A stretch of DNA of 8,819 nucleotides, from positions 1 through 8,819 of the forward strand of contig RFSP01000067.1 in NCBI GenBank assembly GCA_009923895.1, read 5' to 3'. Under the pieces are notes generated by a model. The model had not been told where the DNA came from. It saw only the letters and a program-made list of their open reading frames with translations, and searched no databases. The position numbers were made by a program, and so were the translations under genes. Shown in pieces: positions 1 to 7,061 of the stretch (the stretch's first letter is position 1; each line of letters begins with the position of its first letter). This DNA is from Betaproteobacteria bacterium. Its GTDB lineage: Bacteria; Pseudomonadota; Gammaproteobacteria; Burkholderiales; Burkholderiaceae_C.

Positions 1-1
1 G

Positions 2-2656
2 ATGGACCCCCAACGCATGGGGGCGGTGGGCGTGACAGTGAGCGATCTTCGCCAGGCCTTGCTGTCGGCCAACTTGGGTCTGCCGGTGGGCGACTTGCTC
101 AGCGGCAACCGGGCGGTGGCCCTCGAGGCCGGACCGTTTTTGACCTCGGCCCAGGACGTGGGTGAGTTGGTGGTGCAGGTGCACGAGTCCAAACCCGTCA
201 TGCTCAGAGACGTGGCCACGGTGAGGGACGGCTCGTTGCCCCCCAGCCGCTACGTGTGGCATGGCACGGGAGGACAGGAGTTCCCGGGCGTGACCGTGGC
301 GGTGACCAAGAAGCCTGGCGAAAACGCCATCGACGTGGCACAGGCGGTGATCGCCCGGTTGGACGTGCTTCGCAACACGGTCTTGCCCGCGGACGTGCAG
401 GTGGCGGTGACGCGCAACTACGGCGCCACGGCCAACGACAAAGCACAAAAGCTCATTCAAAAGCTGCTTTTCGCCACGGCCAGTGTGGTGGCTTTGGTGT
501 TCATCGCCCTGGGTCGGCGTGAAGCGGCCATTGTGGGTACCGCTGTGATCCTGACGCTGACGGTGACCTTGTTTGCCTCCTGGGCCTGGGGGTTCACCTT
601 GAATCGCGTGTCTCTCTTTGCCTTGATATTTTCCATTGGCATCTTGGTTGACGACGCCATTGTGGTGGTGGAAAACATCCACCGTCATCAGCATCACCAC
701 CCCGACCGTGCCTTGTGGCAAATCATTCCAGCGGCCGTCGATGAAGTGGGCGGCCCCACCATTTTGGCCACCTTGACGGTCATCGCAGCGCTTTTGCCCA
801 TGGCCTTTGTCTCGGGTCTCATGGGTCCTTACATGAGTCCCATCCCCATCAACGCCAGCATGGGCATGCTGTTGTCGCTGGCCATTGCATTCGTGGTCAC
901 CCCCTGGCTCGCACGGTTGTGGATGAAGCAGGGTGCGGGTGATTCTGCGCATCAGCCGGGCCTTGGCCTGGCATCACGTGTGGGGCCCATTTTTCAGCGC
1001 ATCTTTTCACCCTTGCTGGACCCTCGCACCGGGTCTCGGTGGCGCAGGGGTGTCGGTTTGGGCATTGCCGTTCTGATTGCGCTGTCTCTGGCCTTGCCGG
1101 CCATGGGGTGGGTCGTGTTGAAGATGCTGCCCTTTGACAACAAGTCTGAATTTCAAGTGGTGGTGGACATGCCCGCTGGGACGCCTCTGGAGCACACAGC
1201 GGCGGTGCTCCACGAGTTGGGAGCCCACCTGTCTAAGGTGCCCGAGGTCACGCATTACCAAGCCTACGCCGGCACAGCCTCGCCGATCAATTTCAACGGC
1301 CTGGTGCGTCAGTACTACCTGCGTGCGGGTGGAGAAGTGGGCGATCTCCAAGTCAACTTGGTGGACAAGCACGAGCGCAAATTGCAAAGCCATGCCATTG
1401 CCGCTCAGGTGCGACCGGCCTTGCAAGAGATCGGTCGTCGATGGGGCGCGAACGTCAAGGTGGTGGAGGTGCCCCCCGGTCCTCCTGTGCTGTCGCCCAT
1501 CGTCGCGGAGATTTATGGCCCCGAAGCCAGCGGACGGCAGGCGGTGGCCAAGTCGGTGCGCGCGATCTTTGAAAAAACGCCAGGCCTGGTGGACGTGGAT
1601 GAAAGCGCCATCGCCGCCGCTCCACGAGAGTTGGTGTGGGTCGATCGGCAAAAGGCCGCCCGCTTGGGCGTGCCGCAGCAAGCCATCGTGACCACCTTGC
1701 GCGCAGGACTCTCTGGCGAAGCCACGGCCTATTTGCATGACCAGAGCAAGTACCCCGCTTCGGCCGTGCTGCAGTTGCCTGCATCGATGCATGGCGATCT
1801 GTCTGCGCTCTTGCAGCTGACCGTGCGGTCGGCTGCGGGCAAGCCCGTTCCCATTCGGGAATTGGTCACCTTGAGTGACACGGTCCGTGAACAGCCCGTG
1901 TATCACAAAGACCTTCTTCCGGTGAACTACGTGGTGGCGGATGCGGCCGGCGGCAAAGACAGTCCGCTTTACGGCATGTTTGCCACGCGCGACGCCTTGA
2001 GCCAGATCGTCACCCCCAGCGGCGGTTCATTGGCGGAATATTTCATTCGTCAGCCCGAGGATCCCTACCGCGGCTATGCCATCAAATGGGATGGTGAATC
2101 GCAGGTGACCTATGAGACTTTTCGCGACATGGGTCTGGCCTACGGCGTGGGGTTGGTGCTGATCTATCTCTTGGTGGTGGCTCAGTTTGGCAGCTATCTC
2201 ACGCCGCTCATCATCATGGCACCCATCCCACTGACGCTCATTGGCGTGATGCCAGGGCATGCCTTGCTCGGATCGCAATTCACAGCCACCAGCATGATAG
2301 GCATGATCGCCCTGGCGGGCATCATCGTTCGCAATTCCATTCTGTTGGTGGACTTCATCAACTTGCAGGTGCGCGAGGGAGTGGCTTTTGAGCAGGCCAT
2401 CGTGCACTCGGCCGTGACACGTGCTCAGCCCATCTTGCTGACGGGCCTGGCCGCCATGTTGGGAGCTTTCTTCATCTTGGACGATCCCATCTTCAACGGC
2501 TTGGCCATCTCGTTGATCTTTGGCATCTTGGTCTCCACCTTGTTGACTCTGGTGGTGATTCCGCTGCTGTATTTCGTGGCTTACCGTCACCGGTTGCAGG
2601 CCCTCGGGGTGCCGCCGGCTCTTGTGTCTCAACCTTCAACCCATTCAGGAGTTTGA
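2..2656 (+). CDS. RND-family efflux permease subunit, 5'-truncated by the window edge
   Basis: This is the C-terminal ~884 residues of a resistance-nodulation-division transporter, the inner-membrane proton antiporter of a tripartite efflux pump. The motif GILVDDAIVVVEN at about residues 213-225 of the fragment matches transmembrane helix 4 of AcrB, where the paired Asp (here 217-218) carry protons. A second membrane block near the C-terminus contains GIIVRNSILLVDF (773-785), the helix-10 motif. Here Arg777 stands where AcrB has the proton-relay Lys940. A large periplasmic porter region lies between the two membrane blocks. Compared with AcrB about 190 residues are missing at the N-terminus, so the Met codon at base 2 is internal and the true start is upstream. 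The C-terminal half looks intact. A DUF2892 gene follows after two bases. HAE1-like drug or solvent export is the likely class, but the substrate cannot be read from the sequence. Confidence 0.93.
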   Translation: MDPQRMGAVGVTVSDLRQALLSANLGLPVGDLLSGNRAVALEAGPFLTSAQDVGELVVQVHESKPVMLRDVATVRDGSLPPSRYVWHGTGGQEFPGVTVAVTKKPGENAIDVAQAVIARLDVLRNTVLPADVQVAVTRNYGATANDKAQKLIQKLLFATASVVALVFIALGRREAAIVGTAVILTLTVTLFASWAWGFTLNRVSLFALIFSIGILVDDAIVVVENIHRHQHHHPDRALWQIIPAAVDEVGGPTILATLTVIAALLPMAFVSGLMGPYMSPIPINASMGMLLSLAIAFVVTPWLARLWMKQGAGDSAHQPGLGLASRVGPIFQRIFSPLLDPRTGSRWRRGVGLGIAVLIALSLALPAMGWVVLKMLPFDNKSEFQVVVDMPAGTPLEHTAAVLHELGAHLSKVPEVTHYQAYAGTASPINFNGLVRQYYLRAGGEVGDLQVNLVDKHERKLQSHAIAAQVRPALQEIGRRWGANVKVVEVPPGPPVLSPIVAEIYGPEASGRQAVAKSVRAIFEKTPGLVDVDESAIAAAPRELVWVDRQKAARLGVPQQAIVTTLRAGLSGEATAYLHDQSKYPASAVLQLPASMHGDLSALLQLTVRSAAGKPVPIRELVTLSDTVREQPVYHKDLLPVNYVVADAAGGKDSPLYGMFATRDALSQIVTPSGGSLAEYFIRQPEDPYRGYAIKWDGESQVTYETFRDMGLAYGVGLVLIYLLVVAQFGSYLTPLIIMAPIPLTLIGVMPGHALLGSQFTATSMIGMIALAGIIVRNSILLVDFINLQVREGVAFEQAIVHSAVTRAQPILLTGLAAMLGAFFILDDPIFNGLAISLIFGILVSTLLTLVVIPLLYFVAYRHRLQALGVPPALVSQPSTHSGV
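2646..2651 (+). promoter_or_regulatory. Ribosome binding site for the DUF2892 gene
   Basis: CAGGAG lies inside the last codons of the RND gene, seven bases before the ATG at 2659. This spacing favours ATG 2659 over the in-frame TTG at 2653, which overlaps the RND stop codon. Confidence 0.6.
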
Positions 2657-2658
2657 TC

Positions 2659-2868
2659 ATGACCTCATGGCGCATTGTTCGCATCGTGGCTGGCACGTTT
2701 GTGCTGTTGTCTTTGGCCTTGGGTACGCCGGGCAGCCCTTGGTTTGTCAGCCCGTGGTGGCTGGCCTTCACGGCCTTTGTGGGGGCCAATCTGCTGCAAA
2801 GCGGGATCACCCAGTGGTGCATCATGGAAAGCATCTTGCGCAAATTTGGCGTGCGCGGCGGAGCCTGA
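2659..2868 (+). CDS. DUF2892 (YgaP-type transmembrane domain) small membrane protein
   Basis: This 69-residue protein consists almost entirely of two hydrophobic segments (about residues 6-23 and 32-50) joined by a short Pro/Gly/Trp-rich turn. It ends with the pattern QWCIMESILRKFG (52-64), which is typical of the DUF2892 family. That family resembles the membrane anchor of the E. coli rhodanese YgaP, but no rhodanese domain is present here. It sits in the inner membrane and its biochemical role is unknown. A good Shine-Dalgarno sequence and a gap of two bases after the RND permease stop indicate co-expression with it. Cys54 in the QWC motif is the only cysteine. Family membership is confident; any functional link to the pump is inferred from context. 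Confidence 0.88.
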   Translation: MTSWRIVRIVAGTFVLLSLALGTPGSPWFVSPWWLAFTAFVGANLLQSGITQWCIMESILRKFGVRGGA

Positions 2869-2894
2869 TTGCAAGCGGGGGCGGGCGCGGGGCA

Positions 2895-2945
2895 GATTGC
2901 TTCGTCGTTGACCGTCATTGCGAGGGCCGAAGGCCCGTGGCAATC
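2895..2945. repeat. Intergenic palindromic repeat / possible bidirectional terminator
   Basis: A near-perfect hairpin has ATTGC (2917-2921) pairing with GCAAT (2940-2944), and an inner GGGCC (2924-2928) pairing with GGCCC (2932-2936) around a GAA loop. An outlying GATTGC at 2895-2900 is also the inverse of GCAATC at 2940-2945. The motifs GTCATTGCGAG and GATTGCTTCGTCG resemble a palindromic element I recall as dispersed in intergenic regions of many proteobacterial genomes. It lies between two convergent genes (stops at 2868 and 2965), so it could stop transcription from either side. There is no clear T-tract, so intrinsic termination is uncertain. The other bases of the 96-bp gap show nothing else. 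Confidence 0.6.
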
Positions 2946-2964
2946 TATGCCACGCTGCGCCCGC

Positions 2965-4605
2965 TCAACCCCCCTTAAGCAGCTTGCCAAAGGCAGCGTC
3001 CAAGCGCACATCTGCGTCTTGCAACTTCTTGCGCGTGGTCTGCAGCCAAGCCCGGTCTTGCGCCAAGGTGCTTTGCGCAGCCTTGAGCATGCGGCTGACC
3101 TCTGCAGGCTGTGGGCCACCCACACCCACGCGTGACTGGACCATGAACGCAGGTGACAACACCTCACGAAACCTCTTTTCGCTCAAGGGCAATTTGCCAT
3201 CGGGCAGCTTGAAGTGGGCAATGGCCTTGGCGTAGAGCTCTTGGGCTTTGTCATAGGGAAAGACCTTGGGCTTGAGTCCTTGCGCGCGAGCCACCGTCAC
3301 AATGTCAGACGCAAACCGGTGACCCACGCGGAACGGAATCTGGTGCTCCTGCGCCAAGGCTTCCGCCAACTCCATGGACGTGGTCCACTCATCCTCGAGC
3401 TCTTCCAGGGCGCGCGCGGGGTTGATCGACAAGGCGTCCAGCACGCTGTTCATCGCCTCCACCATGCGCACGGCTTGGGCCAGCGCACCCAACTCTGTCA
3501 CCGATTCTTTGGTGTCGGTCATGCCCAAGGTGACGTTGTGGGCGCGCAAAGCCACGGTTTGCGCCAGTCCCACCACATTGGAAGCTCGCTCGCGGGCCCG
3601 CATCAGCAGCCCAGGATTGCGCTTTTGTGGCATGGCACTGCTGGTGTAGGTGGCGCCTTCACCCAACAACAGCCAAGGCCGCACCTGGTGGTATTGCGTG
3701 TGGATGTCGCCGAGCCAGGTGCCCAAGCGCAGAGCGCCCGAGGCGGCAATGGACACGGCCTCCATCGACAAGTCGATGGGTGCCACCTGACCCGCATCCA
3801 GCGAGTTTTCAATCAGACCGTCAAACCCCAGCAGCTCAGCCAAGCGCGGGCGGTTGAGCGGCCAGCTGGAATTGGCCAGCACGGCAGTGCCCATGGCACT
3901 TCGGTTGATGCGTGCATAGGCCTCGCGCAAACGCTGGGCATCGCGCTGGAAAGAAGCCTCAAAGGCCAGCAAATAGTGGGCGTAACTGATGGGTTGTGCT
4001 TGCACGCCGTTGGTATACGCGGGCACATAGGTCTGGATGTGGGAGGCCGCTGCGGCCAAAGTTCGCATGCGCAGCGCGAGCAGTGCGTCGGCGTAGTCCA
4101 CGAGCTGATTGCGCACCTTGGCCGTACGGAACGTGGCATACATGTCCTGACGACTGCGCCCCGCATGAATGAGTGAGGCATCGGGCCCCACGGCGTCGGT
4201 GATGATCTTTTCGATCTGCAACACATCGCTGGGCCGTTTGCCTTGAGGTGTCGATGCCTGGTCAATGGCGTGCTGCACGCCTTTGGCGATCTGTTGGCCC
4301 AATGCAGGAGACAAGATCTTTTCTTCCACCAACATGACGGCAGAGGCTCGATTGATCTTGTTGACCCAGTAGAACTGGTCTTCGGCTTGATCCCAGGCGC
4401 TGGTGTACAGGTCACCAGACAGCGGCCCCGCCTTGCCCACGCCAATGCGCGCGGCTTGCTGTCGGCACTCCTCGGTGGTTCGGCACGGCAATTCACCGGT
4501 GTCGGCAGCCCAGGCGGGATGAGCCCCCAGGGCGGCCCATGCGGCAGCCACGAGGACCCCGGCAGGCCAAGGGAAAGACGGTTGGGCGATTTTCAAAGAC
4601 ATCAT
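2965..4605 (-). CDS. Exported argininosuccinate lyase-like protein (fumarase/aspartase superfamily)
   Basis: From the ATG at 4605 this is a 546-residue protein. Residues 1-33 form a signal peptide: a hydrophobic core, then AHPAWA before the likely cut at 33/34, so the enzyme should be periplasmic, unlike cytosolic ArgH. The lyase-1 fold is shown by HAGRSRQD (147-154; HTGRSRND in ArgH), YTNGVQAQP (197-205; YTHLQRAQP in ArgH), the signature loop TSSAMPQKRNP (321-331) with the presumed catalytic Ser, and a C-terminal GVGGPQP segment. Two active-site positions differ from ArgH: Asn199 replaces the His of the TH pair, and Gln153 replaces a substrate-binding Asn. This argues for a different C-N or C-O lyase reaction, or loss of activity. 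Cys41 and Cys47, just after the signal peptide, could form a disulfide. ArgH is usually about 460-470 residues; the extra length is mostly N-terminal. The ATG at 4602 is equivalent, and one at 4644 would bury the signal peptide and overlap crcB by 26 bp. The gene starts 13 bp after the crcB stop, so it is probably in its operon. Confidence 0.85.
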   Translation of the reverse strand: MMSLKIAQPSFPWPAGVLVAAAWAALGAHPAWAADTGELPCRTTEECRQQAARIGVGKAGPLSGDLYTSAWDQAEDQFYWVNKINRASAVMLVEEKILSPALGQQIAKGVQHAIDQASTPQGKRPSDVLQIEKIITDAVGPDASLIHAGRSRQDMYATFRTAKVRNQLVDYADALLALRMRTLAAAASHIQTYVPAYTNGVQAQPISYAHYLLAFEASFQRDAQRLREAYARINRSAMGTAVLANSSWPLNRPRLAELLGFDGLIENSLDAGQVAPIDLSMEAVSIAASGALRLGTWLGDIHTQYHQVRPWLLLGEGATYTSSAMPQKRNPGLLMRARERASNVVGLAQTVALRAHNVTLGMTDTKESVTELGALAQAVRMVEAMNSVLDALSINPARALEELEDEWTTSMELAEALAQEHQIPFRVGHRFASDIVTVARAQGLKPKVFPYDKAQELYAKAIAHFKLPDGKLPLSEKRFREVLSPAFMVQSRVGVGGPQPAEVSRMLKAAQSTLAQDRAWLQTTRKKLQDADVRLDAAFGKLLKGG

Positions 4606-4618
4606 GGTGCGAGATCCG

Positions 4619-5044
4619 TCAAGAAGGTGAGCGAAGTGCTTCATAGGTCAGCAGGCCGGCCAAAGTGGCCAGGAGCGAACCGCCCAGGTGGGCGGCAATG
4701 GCCGCGCAGGCCATCCACAGGCGGCCTTGCTGCAGCAGGGCCATGATTTCGGCCGAGAAGGTTGAGAACGTGGTGAGCCCACCCAAAAAGCCGGTGATGG
4801 CAAACAAGCGCCATTCCGCAGACCATTGGGGCTGATGGGCGAAGAAGGCCACGGCCACGCCCACCAGATAGCCTCCCACCACGTTGGAGACCAAAGTGCC
4901 CGGAGGCAGGCCCGGCGCCAAAGGGTTGAGCCACACGCTCAACTGCCACCGCAGCAAGGCGCCGAGTGAGGCGCCCGCACTGATCGCGACCACCGAAAGC
5001 CACCATCCTGCTGCCACGCTGCTGACGCTGCTTGCCGTGCCCAT
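4619..5044 (-). CDS. crcB: Fluoride ion channel CrcB/Fluc
   Basis: This small four-helix inner-membrane protein exports fluoride as a dual-topology dimer. From the ATG at 5044 it has 141 residues, close to the family's usual ~125-130. Visible motifs are GASLGALLRW (24-33) with the conserved Arg32, GTLVSNVVGGYLVG (49-62) with the pore Asn54, and GFLGGLTTFSTFSAE (85-99). The last contains the F-box phenylalanines 93 and 96 and the residues near the central sodium site. A start at 5095 would add 17 polar residues and is preceded by a weak AGG eight bases upstream, while 5044 has no clear Shine-Dalgarno sequence, so the start is uncertain. The stop is 13 bp before the ATG of the exported lyase, which suggests one transcript. 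I could not find the conserved pattern of a fluoride riboswitch upstream. Confidence 0.92.
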   Translation of the reverse strand: MGTASSVSSVAAGWWLSVVAISAGASLGALLRWQLSVWLNPLAPGLPPGTLVSNVVGGYLVGVAVAFFAHQPQWSAEWRLFAITGFLGGLTTFSTFSAEIMALLQQGRLWMACAAIAAHLGGSLLATLAGLLTYEALRSPS

Positions 5045-5110
5045 CAAACCATTATGGCCCAGTGGTGGCCTGTGATTGATCGACCTTGAGCCCATGCGGG
5101 AGACCTGTCA
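5045..5110. promoter_or_regulatory. Divergent intergenic region between crcB operon and propeller operon
   Basis: The minus-strand crcB operon and the plus-strand four-gene cluster point away from each other here, so promoters for both should lie in or near these 66 bp and may extend into the flanking coding sequences. If crcB starts at 5095 only 15 bp remain. I saw no convincing -35/-10 pair on either strand, so the call rests on gene orientation alone. Confidence 0.35.
5098..5102 (+). promoter_or_regulatory. Ribosome binding site supporting a TTG start
   Basis: GGGAG lies eight bases before the TTG at 5111. The in-frame GTG at 5129 has no comparable purine tract at a suitable distance, so this site favours the rarer TTG start for the propeller gene. 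Confidence 0.45.
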
Positions 5111-6190
5111 TTGGGTACCATCCGTGTTGTGACACACCTTCAACGACGCACTTTCCTCGCCTCTTGCACATGGGCTGGCACTTTCGGGGGCACTTTGGCG
5201 GCCACCTGCGCTCTCGGCGGGTCGGCCTTCGCGCCCATCTCCTGGGCGGCCACCCCCCCAGTGGGCGCGGCCCCACGTCCCATCTTTGTGCTCAATTCTC
5301 TCGACGCCACGGTCAGCGTGATCGATCCCTTGGCCTTTAAAGAAGTTCAGCGCATCCCGGTGGGCAAGGAGCCTCACCACCTGTACCTCACCCCCGACGA
5401 GAAAAGCCTCATCGTGGCCAACGCGGTGGGCAACTCGCTGACCTTCATCGATCCCATCACGGCGCAGGTGCAGCGGCAGGTCAATCAAATCTCCGATCCT
5501 TACCATTTGCGCTTCTCCCCCGACATGAAGTGGTTCGTGACGGCGTCCAACCGCATCAACCACGTGGACATCTACCGCTGGAATCCCGAAGCGGCCCAGC
5601 CCTTTGAGTTGGTCAAGCGCATCGACGCCCCACGCACACCCAGCCATCTGTTCATCGACAGCCGCTCGACGGTGGTCTATGCCTCATTGCAAGACAGCAA
5701 TGAACTCATGGCCATTGACTTGGCCTCTCAGGCGGTGCGTTGGAAGATCAAGACCGGGTCGCTGCCGGCCGATGTGTTTTTGCTCGGCGACGACAAGACC
5801 TTGTTGGTGGGCTTGACCGGAGATCGGGTGGTGGAGGTGTATGACGTGTCGGTGCAACCCGGCAAACTGGTCAAACGCATACCCACCGGGGAAGGGGCGC
5901 ACGCCTTTCGCGCCTTGGGCGATGGACGCCATGTCCTGGTCAGCAACCGGGTGGCCAACACCCTCAGCCTGATCGATGGACAGACCTTGAGCGTGGTGGC
6001 GACCTTGCCTGCACCGGGCGGCCCCGACTGCATGGAAGTGTTGGCCGATCGAAAGACCGTGATCGTGAGCTCTCGTTGGGCGCGCAAAGTAACTTGGATC
6101 GACATCGAAAAGCGTGCTGTCATTCGACAAGTGAGTGTGGGCAAATCGCCCCACGGGGTCTGGACTTTGGACCATGCGCCGCGCCGTTGA
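5111..6190 (+). CDS. Exported YVTN-family seven-bladed beta-propeller protein (YncE/NirF-like)
   Basis: From the TTG at 5111 the protein has 359 residues. The N-terminus has a Tat-like signal: twin Arg12-Arg13 in LQRRTFLAS, a moderately hydrophobic stretch, and a likely cleavage after SWA (residue 46), placing the mature protein in the periplasm. The rest repeats one pattern about every 42-47 residues, a Gly/Pro/His turn followed by two beta-strands and often an ID-containing strand. It recurs at about 86, 129, 176, 218, 261, 303 and 345, consistent with seven blades. Turn histidines occur at 89-90, 132, 179, 264 and 348. Such propellers (YVTN, YncE, NirF and the cytochrome-d1 domain) bind proteins, DNA or heme, but no CXXCH heme motif is present and the ligand is unknown. 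GTG 5129 is an alternative start that keeps the twin Arg. The 3' end overlaps the deacetylase gene by 17 bp. Confidence 0.88.
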   Translation: MGTIRVVTHLQRRTFLASCTWAGTFGGTLAATCALGGSAFAPISWAATPPVGAAPRPIFVLNSLDATVSVIDPLAFKEVQRIPVGKEPHHLYLTPDEKSLIVANAVGNSLTFIDPITAQVQRQVNQISDPYHLRFSPDMKWFVTASNRINHVDIYRWNPEAAQPFELVKRIDAPRTPSHLFIDSRSTVVYASLQDSNELMAIDLASQAVRWKIKTGSLPADVFLLGDDKTLLVGLTGDRVVEVYDVSVQPGKLVKRIPTGEGAHAFRALGDGRHVLVSNRVANTLSLIDGQTLSVVATLPAPGGPDCMEVLADRKTVIVSSRWARKVTWIDIEKRAVIRQVSVGKSPHGVWTLDHAPRR

Positions 6191-7061
6191 GTGGGCCAAG
6201 CCCCTGCGTCGGATGACGGGCCTGACCTTGCGGTCGGCGCTGAGCCTGGGTCTGATTTTGAGCTCGGGAATCTGGGCCGCGGTGCAGGCCTCCCCAGCCC
6301 AAGCGTCGGGGTGTCAACGGCCCATCTACCTCACCTTTGACACGGGTCACATGGGGGTGGCCCCATTGGTGGCCGACGTCTTGCGGCGTCAAGAGGTGCG
6401 AGCCACGTTTTTCTTGGCCAACGAGCGCACGCGCACGGGCGGATCCAGTTTGGACGATGAATGGGCACCATGGTGGCGCGAACGTGCTCTGGAGGGCCAT
6501 GCCTTTGGCTCCCACACCTGGGATCACGAGGTCTGGCAATCTGACGCGCCGGAGGGCTTGTGGCTCAAACCCACCATGGGTCCCAACGCCGGGCGGCGAC
6601 ACCAAGTCAACGCGCGGCAGTACTGCCAAAGTCTGGAGCAAACGGCGCGGCGGTTTTCTGCCATGGCGGGATCTGGACATTCCATGGGTCGGATTTTTCG
6701 GGCCCCCGCTGGAAAGACCTCGCCAGCACTCATACAAGCCGCGCGTGCTTGTGGATACACGCACGTGGGCTGGTCGGCCGCGGGCTTTTTGGGTGACGAG
6801 CTGCCCAGCGACCGGTACCCCAATGAGGTGTTGCTGCGTCGGGCGCTGCGTGACATCAAGGAGGGTGATATTTTGGTGGCGCACCTGGGCATCTGGTCGC
6901 GCCAAGACCCCTGGGCACCGGCCGTTCTGGAGCCATTGATCCAAGGACTCAAAAACAAAGGCTTGTGTTTCGCCACCTTGCGAGATCATCCAGAATTCGG
7001 GGTGGCCGCAAGAACTGCGGCTTTGGCTTCTTCCACGCTCGCAACCCCATGGAAACCTTGA
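6174..7061 (+). CDS. Exported polysaccharide deacetylase (NodB/CE4 domain)
   Basis: With the ATG at 6174 this is a 295-residue protein carrying a NodB homology domain that removes acetyl groups from N-acetylated sugars. An N-terminal hydrophobic stretch (about 19-39) ending VQASPAQA is a signal peptide or anchor, so it should act in the periplasm or beyond. Motif 1 reads TFDTGH (54-59) instead of TFDDGP: Asp56 is the catalytic-base position, but the metal-binding second Asp is Thr57. Motif 2 is HTWDH (114-118), giving both metal-binding histidines. Motif 3 is RAPAG (176-180) and the late His motif is VAHLG (His237). The start overlaps the propeller gene. ATG 6213 would give a cleaner signal peptide, leave a 22-bp gap and lose the overlap; GTG 6135 is also in frame. 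Its substrate (peptidoglycan, exopolysaccharide or other) is unknown. Confidence 0.87.
   Translation: MRRAVEWAKPLRRMTGLTLRSALSLGLILSSGIWAAVQASPAQASGCQRPIYLTFDTGHMGVAPLVADVLRRQEVRATFFLANERTRTGGSSLDDEWAPWWRERALEGHAFGSHTWDHEVWQSDAPEGLWLKPTMGPNAGRRHQVNARQYCQSLEQTARRFSAMAGSGHSMGRIFRAPAGKTSPALIQAARACGYTHVGWSAAGFLGDELPSDRYPNEVLLRRALRDIKEGDILVAHLGIWSRQDPWAPAVLEPLIQGLKNKGLCFATLRDHPEFGVAARTAALASSTLATPWKP

Noticed and set aside
1007..1906. Long minus-strand open frame inside the RND gene
   Set aside because: It is His/Gln/Arg-rich, shows no domain, and lies fully opposite a well-conserved RND sequence. It reflects GC-rich codon bias.
2653..2658. TTG start for the DUF2892 gene
   Set aside because: It overlaps the RND stop and sits too close to the Shine-Dalgarno sequence. 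ATG 2659 has ideal spacing.
3214..4176. Plus-strand 320-residue open frame opposite the lyase gene
   Set aside because: Its composition is Gly/His/Gln-rich without any recognisable motif, while the minus strand carries clear lyase signatures.
5045..5150. Possible fluoride riboswitch upstream of crcB
   Set aside because: Reading the minus strand, I could not find the conserved fluoride-aptamer sequence blocks or pseudoknot partners, and the space is very short.
5156..5167. Lipobox-like Leu-Ala-Ser-Cys in the propeller signal sequence
   Set aside because: The Cys comes only five residues after the twin Arg, before any hydrophobic core, so signal peptidase II processing is unlikely.
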